Shown: positions 48,783 through 61,431 of the stretch, piece by piece
Layout: each line of letters opens with the position of its first letter
Position numbering within the stretch: the first letter of the stretch is position 1
The notes under the pieces: generated by a model
Told to the model about the DNA's origin: nothing
The model's input: the letters and a program-made list of their open reading frames with translations, nothing else
The model's database searches: none
Program-made: the position numbers and the translations under genes
Assembly: GCA_045837725.1 (NCBI GenBank)
Contig: JBEWZL010000043.1
Coordinates: 1-64,000, forward strand
Direction: 5' to 3'
From: Vermamoeba vermiformis
Taxonomy: Eukaryota > Tubulinea > Echinamoebida
Length of the DNA stretch: 64,000 nt

Positions 48783-49701
48783 GGAGTATACGTGAGAGCT
48801 GTGGTACTACTGTTTGATTTCTTCGATTAAAAAAGACCGTTGAGCGCAACATTTCAAAGAGCGGAATAATTCCAATTCTGCCGTGGCGTATATCTCCAGC
48901 GCCAGCTGAAAATAACACTGATAAATAGATTGCAAAGACAGCAATTGAAATTACACATTATTGTTATAAAATTTAAAACAGTTGTGTTCGTGTGTAAGCA
49001 GATTTGATCCACGGATGAGCTTCGGTAAGTAATTGTACATTGCCTGAATAAGATAGACTTGATGTATAATCGATCGATTTGTGGTAGCTTTGAAAGTTTT
49101 GGTGGTGTGACAATTTACCCAGGTAAGAAGCTCGAGCTGGAGGTGACCACGAAAATTTTGGTGAATATTTTAAAAACATTAATAATTACCCTATAATTAA
49201 TGCATCGCATTGGCTTGCTATTTCTCTTTTTTTCACGTGATCCTATGCCAAGAATCAATTTTTCAGCATTCTGTTGCTTTTACGCAGACCAAACGACAAT
49301 GAATAATTTAAGATAATTATCGTAATATATATTATATATTATTGTAGTATAATAATTAATGTTACCTTGCGATCAGCTTGTCAACAGGATGGCGAAAATC
49401 TTTGCGACAGATCATGTCAAATAGCGAACCAAATTACTGCACGTTGAAATATTTAAATAACTAATACAAAGCTAGTTGTTGCATTGTTCGTGTCAACTCT
49501 AATCTCTAAACGCATGAAATCGAACTTTTTAACTCTTTTGCTCTAGAGTAGGCTGATGGTAGTAATATCTATATAGCGCCATGCAAGAGCGGTTCCTTTG
49601 TGACCCTTCATCAATATATCTATAGAATATTCTGAGACCGCGCTAAGTCGAAGAGTCAAAATTTTTATGTCCGTATCTACTACTACAGCTGGATCTACAC
49701 C
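48783..49701. other. Intergenic spacer
   Basis: About 0.9 kb, AT-rich, between the RasGEF start and the glutamine synthetase stop. A minus-strand frame at 48973-49179 with LLTEAHPWIKSAYTRTQLF looks faintly like the end of a kinase domain but has no supporting exons. No RNA gene seen. Confidence 0.4.
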
Positions 49702-52700
49702 TTATTTGCTGGTCAAGAAGATGTCAGAGTACTTAGGCAGGGGCCACAAATCATCGTCGATCACTTCTTCCAATTTGTCAGAGAAGGCGCGGACCTTAGG
49801 CATGCCGTCGTAGATCGGCAAGTACCACTTGGTCAACGCAGCGCGGTAATCGCCCTTCTTGCCGTCAGCTTCAGCGTGGTGCACAATGTTCTTCAACTCG
49901 GCGTTGTTACTGCTCAAACCATCGATCAACTTGACTACGCTAGTCAACAGTTCCTTCTGGTTGGTGAGCAATGAAGCGTCGCCGAGAGCGGTCAGAGCAG
50001 CAGTGTAGCTCGCAGCAAGCTTGCCCTGGAACTTAATGGCAGCAGGCAAAACACGCGTGGTGACGAGATCCACCATAGTCTTAGCTTCGATCAGCATGTG
50101 CTCGAAGAACTTCTCGTGCATGATCAATGAACGAGCAGTAGTTTCTAAACAAATACGTTAGCATTATAATAACATAGAATAATATAATAGTAGACTTACC
50201 GGCAGGAGACAAAACACCGAAGTTCTTGAACAAATCAACTTTTTCAGCCTTGTCTAAAACACCCAAAGCCTCGAAGGGGTGCTTCAAGAGCGGCAAGCCA
50301 CGGCTGCCAGCCTCAACGACCCATTCATCGCTGTAGCCGTTGCCGTTGAAGACGATAGCGTAGTGCTTCTTCAAGGTCTCAATGACGGTGCTGTTGATAG
50401 CGTCGTCGAGGGGAATGCGCGAGTCAACCTTCTTCTGGATCTCATCGGCCATAAAGCGGATGGACTCGGCCATGATAGTGTTGAGGACTGTGACGGGCCA
50501 AGCAGTGCTGCAAAGCAATTAGCGTCGTATACAAAGAGAAAAATGAGCGTCAAAAGTACGTACTTTTGAGAAGCACCACAAGCACGGAACTCAAACTTGT
50601 TACCAGTGAAGGCAAAAGGTGAAGTTCTGTTACGATCAGCAGAGTCAAGGGGCAAAGGAGGCAAAGTGCTGACACCGAGTCTCAACACGTCACGGATGGT
50701 GTTGTTGTTGAGGTCCTTAGTGCCCATCAAAGTGTGGCAGACAGCGTCCAATTCAGAGCCCAGGTAAGCGCTGATAATAACTGGAGGAGCCTCGTTGGCA
50801 CCCAAACGATAGCTGTTGCCCGGAACGGCAATAACAGATCGCAACAAATCTCCGTTGATGTGAACGGCACGGAGAATAGCAGTCAACACGACCATGAACC
50901 GTCTGTTGCTAATAGGAGTGGCACCAGGCTCGAGCAAGTTCTCCTTCTTGTCTGTCTCGAGCGACCAGTTCAAATGTTTACCAGATCCGTTGATGTAAGC
51001 GAACGGCTTCTCATGCAACAATGCAGCAAGACCGTGCTTGGAGGCAATTTCTTTGAGAACGTCCTACGCACAGTTAACACCTCAACTACTCTTATTATTA
51101 TCGTTTGCTAGGACTTACCATCATCAACATGTTGTGATCGCTGGCAGTGGGAGTGTGTTCGTAGATCGGGGCCATTTCGAACTGACAAGGGGCGACTTCG
51201 TTGTGTCTGGTCTTGACAGGGATGCCGAGAGTCCACAAGTGCTTCTCGACTTCCTGCAAACAAGCGAGCACACGGCCGTCAATAGCACCGAAGTAATGGT
51301 ACTCCATTTCTTGGCCTTTAGGAGGCTCAGCACCGAGAACAGTGCGGCCGAATGAGACCAAATCAGGGCGAGACAAGTAATAGCCTGCACCGTGTGTCAG
51401 TTACTAAATATGGCAATTGGCACGTGATTGTACGTACCTCTGTCAATCAAGAAGAATTCCTGTTCAGGACCCAAAGTGCTCTTAACGCTTTCGACGTCCT
51501 TTTGACCGAGCACGTGCAACAAGCGCACAGCCTCGCGGTTGACGACCTCTTCTGATCGCAGCAAAGGGGTCTTAGTGTCCAAAGCCTCGCCAGTCCTGCA
51601 GCAATAATTAGCAAAGTAGATCCTTAAACACGTTACTTTTGCCGAAACTTTAATTTCAAATAGTATTATGCGTATTAATGTACTAATAGTAATATGAATT
51701 ATAGCTACGTACCATGAGCAGAAAGCAGTAGGAATGAACAAGCTAGATCCGTTAGGACCGCGCTTAATAAAGGCTGGAGTGGACATATCCCAGACAGTGT
51801 AACCTCTGGCCTCAAAAGTTGCTCGCAAACCACCTATAACAAGAAAATTCAGTTTCAATTACATTACCATATTAAGAAAATTTAGGATCGTGGTTGAAAG
51901 GTTGCGAATCTGTACCGATAAGGAATGTGAACCGTTTTATGATAAATTTTCGAATATGTAAATAAACCAAGATAAAATTAAATAATGCATATTATTGGAA
52001 TAGCATTGCAGCAATAGTTCCTCGGACTAACTTCCGATTACGAATTGTTTCAGCTCCGAACTTTAGGTCTGAAAGTGTCAAGCGATATCAATTTCGCTTT
52101 ATAAATAAATTTAAATAGGGACATTAATCGATTACGCTCTTAAATATTATCAATTTTTACCGGATGTAAAGGAATTGTTCGGAGGTGAAGCGACTTTTCG
52201 GAAGATCGCGAGAAATTAAACGGGTCTGAAATCACTTACCACTAGGGAAGGACGATGCATCGGGCTCTCCTTTAATAAGCTCTTTGCCTCCGAACTCCAA
52301 AATGTATTGGTTATCCTTGCGAGAGTAAGCCAAGAAGGAGTCGTGCTTTTCACCAGTGGAACCGGTCATAGGATGGAACCAGTGAGTGAAATGAGTTGCT
52401 CCTGCACCATAATAACATGATTATTTTTTGTAAAATATTGCAAATGGTTGTAAGAGAAATAGAGTCGCGATCGGATCTACCACTCATTATCAAAAGTTTT
52501 TTCTAGAATGTTCTAAAATAATTATCCGAGTCCAGTAGTACTTACCCTTAGATAAAGCCCATTCTTTCATCGCATTAGCAACCTGATCTGCAATGTTGTG
52601 GTCAATATCGTGTGTAGGGGTTCGGATGGCGCGTTGCAAAGCCTTGAACGATGATTCGGGAATCAAAGTGCGCAAAACACTGTCAGTAAGCACGTCGGAT

Positions 52701-52810
52701 CCGAAGGTGCTAAGGAACTCCTTGGCAACCATGTATTTGTCGCCCATCTCATCGAGCACTGGGGAGGAGTTGATGATGCTCTGCAACACTGTTCGTCGTC
52801 CTTCAGCCAT
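49702..52810 (-). CDS. glnN: Glutamine synthetase type III
   Basis: Converts glutamate and ammonia to glutamine with ATP. The start is [20 protein letters not shown] at 52808-52810. The type III form is shown by its large size (about 700 residues over nine exons) and by [79 protein letters not shown] and the long helical C-terminus ending [12 protein letters not shown] with TAA. The catalytic residues of the family lie in these blocks and all appear present. Exons are clearly richer in C-ending codons than neighbours, as expected for a highly expressed gene. GSIII is known mainly from bacteria, with eukaryotic copies in amoebozoans and some algae. Confidence 0.95.
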
Positions 52811-53691
52811 TTTATATATCGGTAGTAGTGGTGTCTTTACTGAAGTACAGCTTAAATGAATGGTTAAAATCGAGGCAAAACGTCTAGTTTTCAACTTGCA
52901 TTTTTTCGTGCGAAAAAATTACACGGAACTGTTTCTTGTATTAATCACAAAACGCCCTAAAGATCACACATGTCAACAGATATTTTGCAATCTTGAACGT
53001 TCGGATGGAAGGGTTGCTGCAATAGTATAGCCAGATCCCAGATAGCCGTTGCAGATTTCGAAATAGTGACATTAGCGCGATTGTTGACTTGATTTACCCA
53101 GCGAATTATTTCTACGTAAATATCGTTAATAATTGCTGATATTATTACTGTCTAAATGAATGTTTGAACCTACTTTCAGACTTGGGAGCTCGTGAAGCAC
53201 CGCCAACAATTCCATTAATCTTAAAAATTACAAATGATGCCATACTATTTTGCAGCTTTTGTACTAGTGGCATAGTATAACAGCAGCCGAGATTAATAAT
53301 CTCGTTATATTTTGTAAGATTTTACAAATTAATTCAAATTGCGACCTCAATGACCATCTATGAAAGCAAATTCGGCTGGTGTAAGTAGCTAACGTAATAA
53401 TTACCAATTTAATAAATTTAAATCATAATTGCAAACAAATATTCAACAAGGTAATTTTAGGCCTAAACTACGAATCGAATACGAATCTGGTTCAGCCTGT
53501 ACGTACGCAATGCCTTTTATTGCAACCCAACTTAAGTGGTCAACACTTTGTCACAACTTGCATACTCGTGCCATGTTCGTATGCGGAAACAAAACGCGAA
53601 ATTTTTCTATTTTTGGCATCCCGTGCCAATTCTGTTTCCTTTCGGTTTGTAAAATTACCTCTTATTGTTCTTCGGGTCACCACACATCATC
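52811..53691. other. Divergent promoter spacer
   Basis: Nearly 0.9 kb between the glutamine synthetase start and the next plus-strand gene. Short plus-strand frames at 53429-53714 lack gene character. No repeat or RNA gene recognised. Confidence 0.4.
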
Positions 53692-55553
53692 ATGTTTTGC
53701 CTTCTCAAAGTTGAAGGACGAAGGCGAGACAGCGATCTGTTTATATTTATCGTATTTTGCTTGTTGAGCCTTTGTGCTCCATCTCATGCTCGATTTTCTT
53801 TATCATATCGTAATGGCTCACAAGTTATAACCAAATACTACTTCGCAGCGCCTATCAAGTACTCAGCAAATAACTACGATTTCAACGAGGATGCCCAAGT
53901 AGTCGCTTACGATCCTAATAATATGGCATCTGCAGCGAATAATTTTGTCGCAATCAAGTATGCTAAGCCTTTAACTCCTTTTTGGGAGCCTGTTTTGGCT
54001 TTACAAGATGCAGGCGCTCGTGGAATTATTATTGACCATCCTTACTTTCGTAAGTACTAACGACTTAAAGATTCGGTTATCATACGATATATAATCAATT
54101 TATTAATGATTTGCGAATTTAAATTTCATAAAGGACAATTCCAAATCTGTTTCGGCGCGAGTTTAACTGATTCATTTAGCTGTCGTGCCTGGAGCGCTCA
54201 TGTATTACGAATACGATAACGGAGTTATTACCGACAAGTTGACGTTGCCGATAGTGGAATTAAACGGCACTGATTTTGCGGATGTGCAGGCTATTTTGGG
54301 TTTCGCAGTGACTGTAAATCAAACGGTTTCTGGACACATGGACTCTGATGGTAAGTGATTCTCGACAATATTATTATGATAAAGCTTGTCATTTAACTCG
54401 CTACTAGATCCGAATCCCTGGGAACAGATCTACAATTCCAGCTGGATGTTGGCGTTTACGATCGTTTTTGCTGTTCTGAGCGCCATAACGTTCACTTTAG
54501 CAGTCAAGGAGCTCGTGGTATTCATCAAGAAAGACAGAAAGCTTTCTTTTTCAATTCCTCAAGTTTGCTTAATTTCAATCGCTTTTGGATCTCTTTGTAA
54601 GTAATGGTAACGGTCTTCCTAATAGTACGAAATTTCTAATATAGCCTAGGGAGAGTATTGTATGCTGTCGTTACACCATTCGTCATGCGACGAGTGTGGG
54701 ATGCGTCATGGGATGATGGCTTTGCAACGACATCGTTTCCCTTTAGCATTTGCCCGGTTTTCCTAGTCTCGCTATATCAGTATGCAAAATATTCAGAAAA
54801 TAATCAGTCACAGTGGATTAATATCCTATTTTTAGGCACGAGTTACTCAACAAGCGGGTATCCACCCAAATGAACGCATTTTTGACGCGATTAAGATTGC
54901 CGTTCTTCATTATCGTAGGTTTGGTGTTCGCGATTGATATTACGTTCAGTATTATAAGGTACGTTGTAGAGTTTCAAGAAAATTTCAATCGCATTACTAA
55001 ATCCGCTCGGTGCCTTTTTCAGAGGACTTGGTATTGGAGTTCAATTAGTGATGCTTCTCAACGCTGCTGTATATATGTTGATCGGATTCGTCTTCTTTTG
55101 GTACTTCTTCGTTACATCCCTTCGTGTACTCAACATGATGCGTCGCATGCGCGATAACGCTGCAATTTCATCCGCTTACGTCATTGTTAGACGAGTAAGT
55201 CATCAATAGGCATTTCAACATTTATAATCTGAAATTGACTTCCGTTTAAACATTTTTTATTAACGATTACCTATATTTAGCTTACAGTGTGGATGATAAT
55301 CTCCTCGTTATCCATCGCGTATTTTACTATTTCAGTTGGATTAATTTTAGTACCTGCATTTTTGGCTCCCTTAGAATGGACGATCGTTTGGTTCAATTTA
55401 CTTTTGTCGTTGTACTTGATCAGTCTCAGCCACATTGGATTGTACATGATGCGAAACAACAAGGTGCTATCAAAGCGAAATACAACAACAGGGTCTATGA
55501 AGCTAGGCAAAGAGACTTCAGCGGTTTCATACGGACAAAGCGAAATTCGTTAG
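53692..55553 (+). CDS. Seven-helix membrane protein with PA-like ectodomain
   Basis: The ATG at 53692-53694 opens MFCLLKVEGRRRDSDLFIFI, a signal-anchor region ending APSHA. The ectodomain includes NNFVAIKYAKPLTPFWEPVL then ALQDAGARGIIIDHPYF and VVPGALMYYEYDNG, resembling a protease-associated (PA) domain, where a chain of beta strands carries the GAxGIII motif. Seven hydrophobic helices follow: WMLAFTIVFAVLSAITFTLA, VCLISIAFGSL, FSICPVFLVSLYQ, FFIIVGLVFAIDITFSII, VQLVMLLNAAVYMLIGFVFF, MIISSLSIAYFTISVGLILV and WFNLLLSLYLISLSHIGLYM. The cytosolic tail ends SYGQSEIR, TAG at 55551-55553. A receptor-like surface or endomembrane role is inferred; no GPCR family signature was identified. Confidence 0.75.
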
Positions 55554-55690
55554 ATGTGTCAGATCGATCTGCGCATCCTGTAAATAAATAAAAATGTAAA
55601 TATAATTTTCCGTTAAATAATCCTTTTTTTATTATTTACAAGGTGCGATTAGCTAAAATACAAAGAGAAAGTAGACTAATTAAGCTATTC

Positions 55691-58235
55691 TTAATCGTCA
55701 GCATTTCCAATGACTGTGGTGCTGTTAGTGACCATTGCACTTAACAAATCGCTGTAGGATCTCGGAGAATTGTTGTTCATTTGATAATAGTTATTCCGCA
55801 CGTGCATGTCGAAGTGAGTATGCGACACTTGATGGTGTTCTTCGTCCTCAATCTCTTCGTCTTCTTGCACATCAAAAGTTGTTTCGTTCATCACCGCACT
55901 TCGAGGCGTATTATTGTTGTTGATAGTTGTGTTCAATGGCGTATAATACGCAGTGCTGTTAGAGCTTGTCGAGTAGACAGACTTTGACGGCGTGTTGTAC
56001 CCGCTGCTTTGATTGGAGTGGTGGCCAGTCACGTGATTGGTGTTGTTCATCGTGACGCTGTGACGCGGGCTGTGCAAGTAATCAGCTGCCTCTTGTTGAC
56101 GACGCAGCTCTCTGTTCTCGCGTTGTAATCGTTCCAATTCGCCGAGGATTTCACGCAACTGGCTTTCTTTCATCGTTGTCACGTGCTCAGGTTCTTCGTC
56201 TTGTTGCTCTTTTGTTTGTTCGCCGTGGTTCAACAGACGCATGTAGCTTACTTCGAGTCGCATTTTATCGATTTGTTCTTGCAACATTTCTTTCTCTTGC
56301 TATAAATAGAAAGTATTAGTACAAGATCAACCACGCTCGAAGGTTTTCAATCTCGGAACAATTACTATTCCGAAATATCAGACCTAAACCTGTCAATTTC
56401 AGTAAAATGAATTCACGTTCAAAGAATAAAATAAGATGAGTTAAAAAGACTTTAGCTAGTAAAATGTAGCTTGCGCTTAATAATTCGATTTCAAATGGTT
56501 TAGTTATTTTCGCTAATTACCTGCATCTGTACACCAAAATCTTTCAATCGATTGTGCTCGCGTTTAAATAAGTCAATCTTTTCTTCAGCTTCCATTCTGA
56601 TTCTAGTCTCCTCCTAGAACAAATTGATTCAGCATACGCACGTTATAAAACATATTCAGTTTTGAAATTTTGATCTAAAGTACGGATCGACCTCCAGAAG
56701 GAAGAATTTGTACGACCCTGAATGTCTTAAAATACCGTTTTAAGACTTACCATTAGGCGCTTTTCAGCGGCAGCCAAATGGTTTTGCAAATCGTCGAGTT
56801 TATGCTCAAATTCTTTGCGCTTAACTTCTTCGACTTCAACCTCCTCGCGCATGTCCTGAAGCTCGACTAGAGTGTTATAATACAGTTGAGTGAAGGCATC
56901 GAGGGCCATGAACATGTCAGGGACTTTGATGCTTGGCGGAGCTTTACGGACTGAGACTATGTGCGCCTGGATTTGATCGAGTTAGTCGAAGAAAATTCAA
57001 TTTAATTAAAATATCTATTTTGCCCACCAAAATTCTGCAAATGATTTTTAAAATGTAATTTGAGTAGAAAAGAGATTATTGATCATCTTTGATATGGTGC
57101 GGCTAAATTGGGCCTAATCTGGAAATCAAGATTGAATAAGATTAATAAAGGGTACTTACGTCTCTTTCAGGCGTGCTTCTGAATAAATCTTTTAGGCCAT
57201 TAACGGGCACTTTTTTGGTTAATAAGCAAGTGCGACGAGGACGAGATACTTTGATTGTTCCATCTTCTTCGCTGATTTCGGGCGTTAAGCCTTTATCCTC
57301 GCTTAAATCCTTTCCTGTTGGTGTTGTTTCGCCGACTTTTGAAGCAATATAGTACATTTGAACTTCCTTTTGGGGTTCTTCTACTTTCTTTGATTTGATC
57401 CTGATTTAGAAAATTGTTTAGGACCATCAAGTCCGCAAGTGCGAATAATTAATAAATATTAATATAACGTGCTCATAATATTTTCAGTAAAATATGCAAG
57501 ACTAGTATCATTTTGGCGGCAGATTTACCTTTGCGTCCTCTTCTTTTTGCGCGTTGCAGGAGTAATATTAGCTCTTAATACTTCTTCCTCGCGTTCCTCT
57601 TCAGGATTAAATACAGCAAAGCTGACAAATAACGAGCACAGCACTACTGTAACGCAGATGCCAGCCCAATTATTTTTTAATCGATCATAGACTTCTTCCA
57701 CGCTCTTTTTAAGCTTATCCTGCACGGATGAAAGGTCAACAGCCTTCCAGCCAGAGGGGCTTAGATTAAATCCTCGTTGAGAAGCCAGTTCTAAATAAAA
57801 GGTGGTCAGATGCGTTGCGTTGCATTACACTGTGCCTTTAATCTACCTAATATCTCTTAATTATCATCAGAATATTAAATATCTACACGAGATTCTCGAA
57901 GATACCCGTGCAAATTCAATGCTAGTCTTGTAATCAATTCAAAAAAAAGAATGAAATCAATTTTCTACGTTTGCAGTAAGAAATATTGTTGTGTGGCCAA
58001 TTTTAGCCGACTGCAATGTCATTTCAAGTGAACTCAGCTGTTTGAAGTCTATGCTGAATCTTATGGAAATATTGATGTCAATGGAATAAATGGAAGGCCA
58101 GATGTAATCAACAGAAAGTAAAGAATTACCTAACAAAGGGGTAGGCGCGTCTGGATCGAGTGGATTAAGAAACGATTTGCTGTTTCTGTATGGTTCGTCC
58201 ATAAACGAGCGGTACAAACGGTAGAGAAGGTCCAT
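55691..58235 (-). CDS. Single-pass membrane protein with long coiled coil
   Basis: It starts MDLLYRLYRSFMDEPYRNSK (ATG 58233-58235) and joins in frame to ELASQRGFNLSPSGWKAVDL, then KLKKSVEEVYDRLKNNWAGI and one hydrophobic helix ICVTVVLCSLFVSFAVF near residue 90. The rest lies on one side: a basic stretch ATRKKKRTQR, a region with STPERD, then coiled coils (ELQDMREEVEVEEVKRKEFE, LQRENRELRRQQEAADYL) and a low-complexity Asn/Ser/Thr tail ending VIGNADD, TAA 55691-55693. I do not recognise the family. The layout suits a tether or scaffold anchored in an internal membrane. Confidence 0.65.
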
Positions 58236-58761
58236 TTTGGGTTGATCTTTTAAGATTCGGAGGGTTTTAGCGCTCGAGTTACGACTTCTTTACCTTTTCG
58301 ATGACTTTTCTGTGCTGCTGATGTATTCCGACCAGTTCTGACGTTTTTCTGGCTCGACAACGGGACCAATGACATTTATAGCCAGAAAGAGTGCTCGTGA
58401 ACTCAATGGCAAACTCACTGGCAGAAATCTAACTCAAATCACGTACTTATATACGAAAGGAGTTGAATGTGCTGGTGATCGAGCGATGCAGCGGAGAAGG
58501 GCGAAGAGTACGCCCGAGTAATTCGAACGGGAGACACGATCTCACTTATTCTGTTAGCGTTGAAATAAAATCGCCAGCAGTGGTGCCAAAAAAAGCCTCC
58601 TTGCTTCCTTAAGTAGGTTGTGATTTCAGAAGTCCCCCTCTGAACAATTGTGGACAGACGCGTTGTTTTTGTCCACTATTGATCTTCGATCAACAGCAAG
58701 AACAACGGTGCACAGATTTTCTTGCGTTAGATTTTTTGTAATATATTTATATATTTAAAGT
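58236..58761. promoter_or_regulatory. Divergent promoter spacer
   Basis: About 0.5 kb between two divergent start codons. AATATATTTATATATTTAAAG just before the ATG at 58762 is an AT-rich leader. No repeat or gene recognised. Confidence 0.4.
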
Positions 58762-61137
58762 ATGGAGGGCATTCAGCTGAGACGACCTAACGGAGCAGCC
58801 TCGCCTGTGATCTCGGAAGAGAGTCCTTTGCTTCTTAATTCCACGAGCCGCGAGAATATTTTTGAAGATGACGATAAGGTAAAACACTACATGATTATAT
58901 TTAAATTATTTAATCAACGGACGCAACCAAAACTGAAGTATCTTTCACATTTTAATATTTTAGCAAACCAAATATTCAATCTAAAGGTACAATAATGCGT
59001 CTAAAATAATATTAAAAAGATCTAATTATATTGGCCGATTTGATTTAATTTTGGAGCTGATAAGTGTCAGATCGCACAAAATAAATACCCGATTTGTTGC
59101 AATTTAAGCTCATCTTTACGTGAATTAACCCTCAAATATGCATAGAAACATGTTCCTAAGGCAGATGAACGATTAGTCTCCCTTGATTTCTTCCGAGGTT
59201 TGACGATCTGGTTCATGATGCTTGTGAACAACTCTGGTGGCAGTTATGATATATTAGAACACGCTCCTTGGTATGTAGTTGTATAATACAAGGTTTGGTA
59301 AGCCAAAGTGTCCTGATAATCTTTTATTTTGAATAGGAACGGTTTGACGATCGCAGATTTCGTTATGCCTGTAAGTCTCAATTGGTTTCTTAACTAATAA
59401 CGGCGGTACTAATACGATGGTAGTTCTTCTTATTCATTGTTGGAGTTTCAATCGCTTTGGTATTGCATAAACAACGAAAGGAGGCTCGTTGGACTGTATG
59501 GAAGAAAGTTGCTGTTAGAACAATTAAGGTAACGGTGATAGTAACATACAGAGCTGTTGCTACACAATATCTGACACTATTTACCATATGAAGCTCTTCT
59601 TGTTGGGTCTTATGTTGCAAGGAGGTGGATTTCCTTCTTACGATCTGGCTACTTTGAGAATTATGGGTACGTAGGAGCCGCTTATCTTAATAAAAAAAGA
59701 ATTCTAACCTTTATTGCAGGTATTTTGCAGCGCATTGCTTTTGGATACTTCTTCGTTAGCACTATCGCCATTTTCTTACCTCGCAGGTAACTAAAGTCAA
59801 TCTGCTTGCTAAATTGGAGACAGCAATAACGCTATTTAATATTTGTATATATCGTGGTATTAATAGTATTACTCTTTACTACAGAAACTTCCAAAACGAA
59901 AATTTGATCGTGCTTGGCCGATACATGTTCCACTTTTTGGTAGCCTTGGTTGTCTTAGTCGTGTATCTCTTGGTGTTATTTCTGGTGCAGGTCCCGGGCT
60001 GTGATGGGTATGGCACTATATAATACTTTTTCTTCATTACAAAGGCTAACTATAACCCGTTTTCAGACGTGGCCACTTGGATCCGGTTTGCAATTCTGAA
60101 GGTACGCACAATCTAACAGTAGCCCAAAAGGACGCCTTATAATAATATCACTAAATAGGGTACGTCGATAGTCTTATCTTGGGAGAAAGCCACCTTTATG
60201 CATATCCGACTTGCTTGGATTGGGATCCACCATGCAAACACTTCGATCCTGAGGGTCTTGTAAGCTTAACATATAATTACGCTATGATATTCGGGCATAT
60301 TTTCTTTATTATTCGCAAGATTGACAATAGTTCTCTCTTAACCAATAAATTTTTAGGTGAGCACTTGGGCGTCATCACTGAGTGTATTCATTGGCTTGTA
60401 CTACGGCTACACGATCATTCACAAGAAGAGCCACGTCAAGCGCATCAAGCACTGGCTCATCCCTGCTCTCGCTTTTATGGCCCTGGGTCTCATCTTGCAC
60501 TTTACTGGCGGTAAGAGGATTGATGTAGGTGTTACTCATATAGCCAATATTAATCGAGGCATTTCTTAACAGCTATCCCGTTGAACAAGAACTTGTACTC
60601 GTTGAGCTACATCTTCGTGACTGCTGGATCCGCCGGCATTCTTTTGTCTGCTAGCTACGCTATTATTGACGTTCTCAAATGGTATGTTATACTGGTATTT
60701 TAGTAATATCATTCGAGAAGCTACTTTAGCATAATTACTTGACACGGAAAAGTGACACGTGTCATTTTGACACTAGATCCGCTTCAAATCGGGTGCTTAC
60801 GATTACTCTTTTGAACATGTTGTTAATACTATATTGATGCAGGAGAGTTATCTTCTGGCCTTGGATCTGGGAGGGCATGAACAGCATCATTTTGTTCGTT
60901 GCTGACGAGCTCGTGTCACCTATTCTCGGAGGTCGTGATAGCGATGCTTTGATTTACTGGAAAGACCCTGGAACTAACTTGGGCAGCTGGATCTACAAGA
61001 CCATTTTCTTGGCTAATGCTACTGACGACCCGAAAACACACGTCGTGCCTAATTTCTTCTGGGGATTCACTCACGCGTGCTTGTTCATCATTGTTGCTTT
61101 TATCTTGTACAAAGCTAAGATTTTTGTACGATTATAA
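58762..61137 (+). CDS. Heparan-alpha-glucosaminide N-acetyltransferase-like membrane protein
   Basis: Homologue of HGSNAT, which moves acetyl groups across the lysosomal membrane to glucosamine ends. It begins [20 protein letters not shown] with a dileucine-like SPLLLN. The core motif is [20 protein letters not shown] then [20 protein letters not shown], containing the His expected as acetyl carrier, followed by [19 protein letters not shown] and [24 protein letters not shown]. Further helices include [20 protein letters not shown] and [18 protein letters not shown]. The last exon has [20 protein letters not shown] and ends [13 protein letters not shown] 61135-61137. Loss or change of the natural acceptor cannot be judged here. 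Confidence 0.88.
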
Positions 61138-61431
61138 AAGCACTATTAGCTATTTGGGCCACTCAACTTGCAATTTCTCCTGGATTCTGGATCTTGGTAC
61201 GTCAAGCCTATTTGAAATAATAAGACTACGACGAACGACGTATAATGGTTTTTGAATAGGTTGCGCGATATCAAGAAATGTTTCTTCCAAGGCTAAAAAC
61301 GGAAAACGGAGGAAAGGAGTAAATTGTGATTCTTGCGCGGATATCCGTTTCTGGATACTACTTAAGACTGCATTTTTGAATAGAAATGCAATCAAATATC
61401 ACTTATCACTTTACAGTTAACTTGAAAAATA

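Noticed and set aside
48973-49179. Possible kinase C-terminal fragment (LLTEAHPWIKS)
   Set aside because: Only a short HPWIKS-like match and no further exons on either side.
53429-53767. Plus-strand frame before the PA-7TM gene
   Set aside because: It lacks homology and overlaps the real gene start in another frame.
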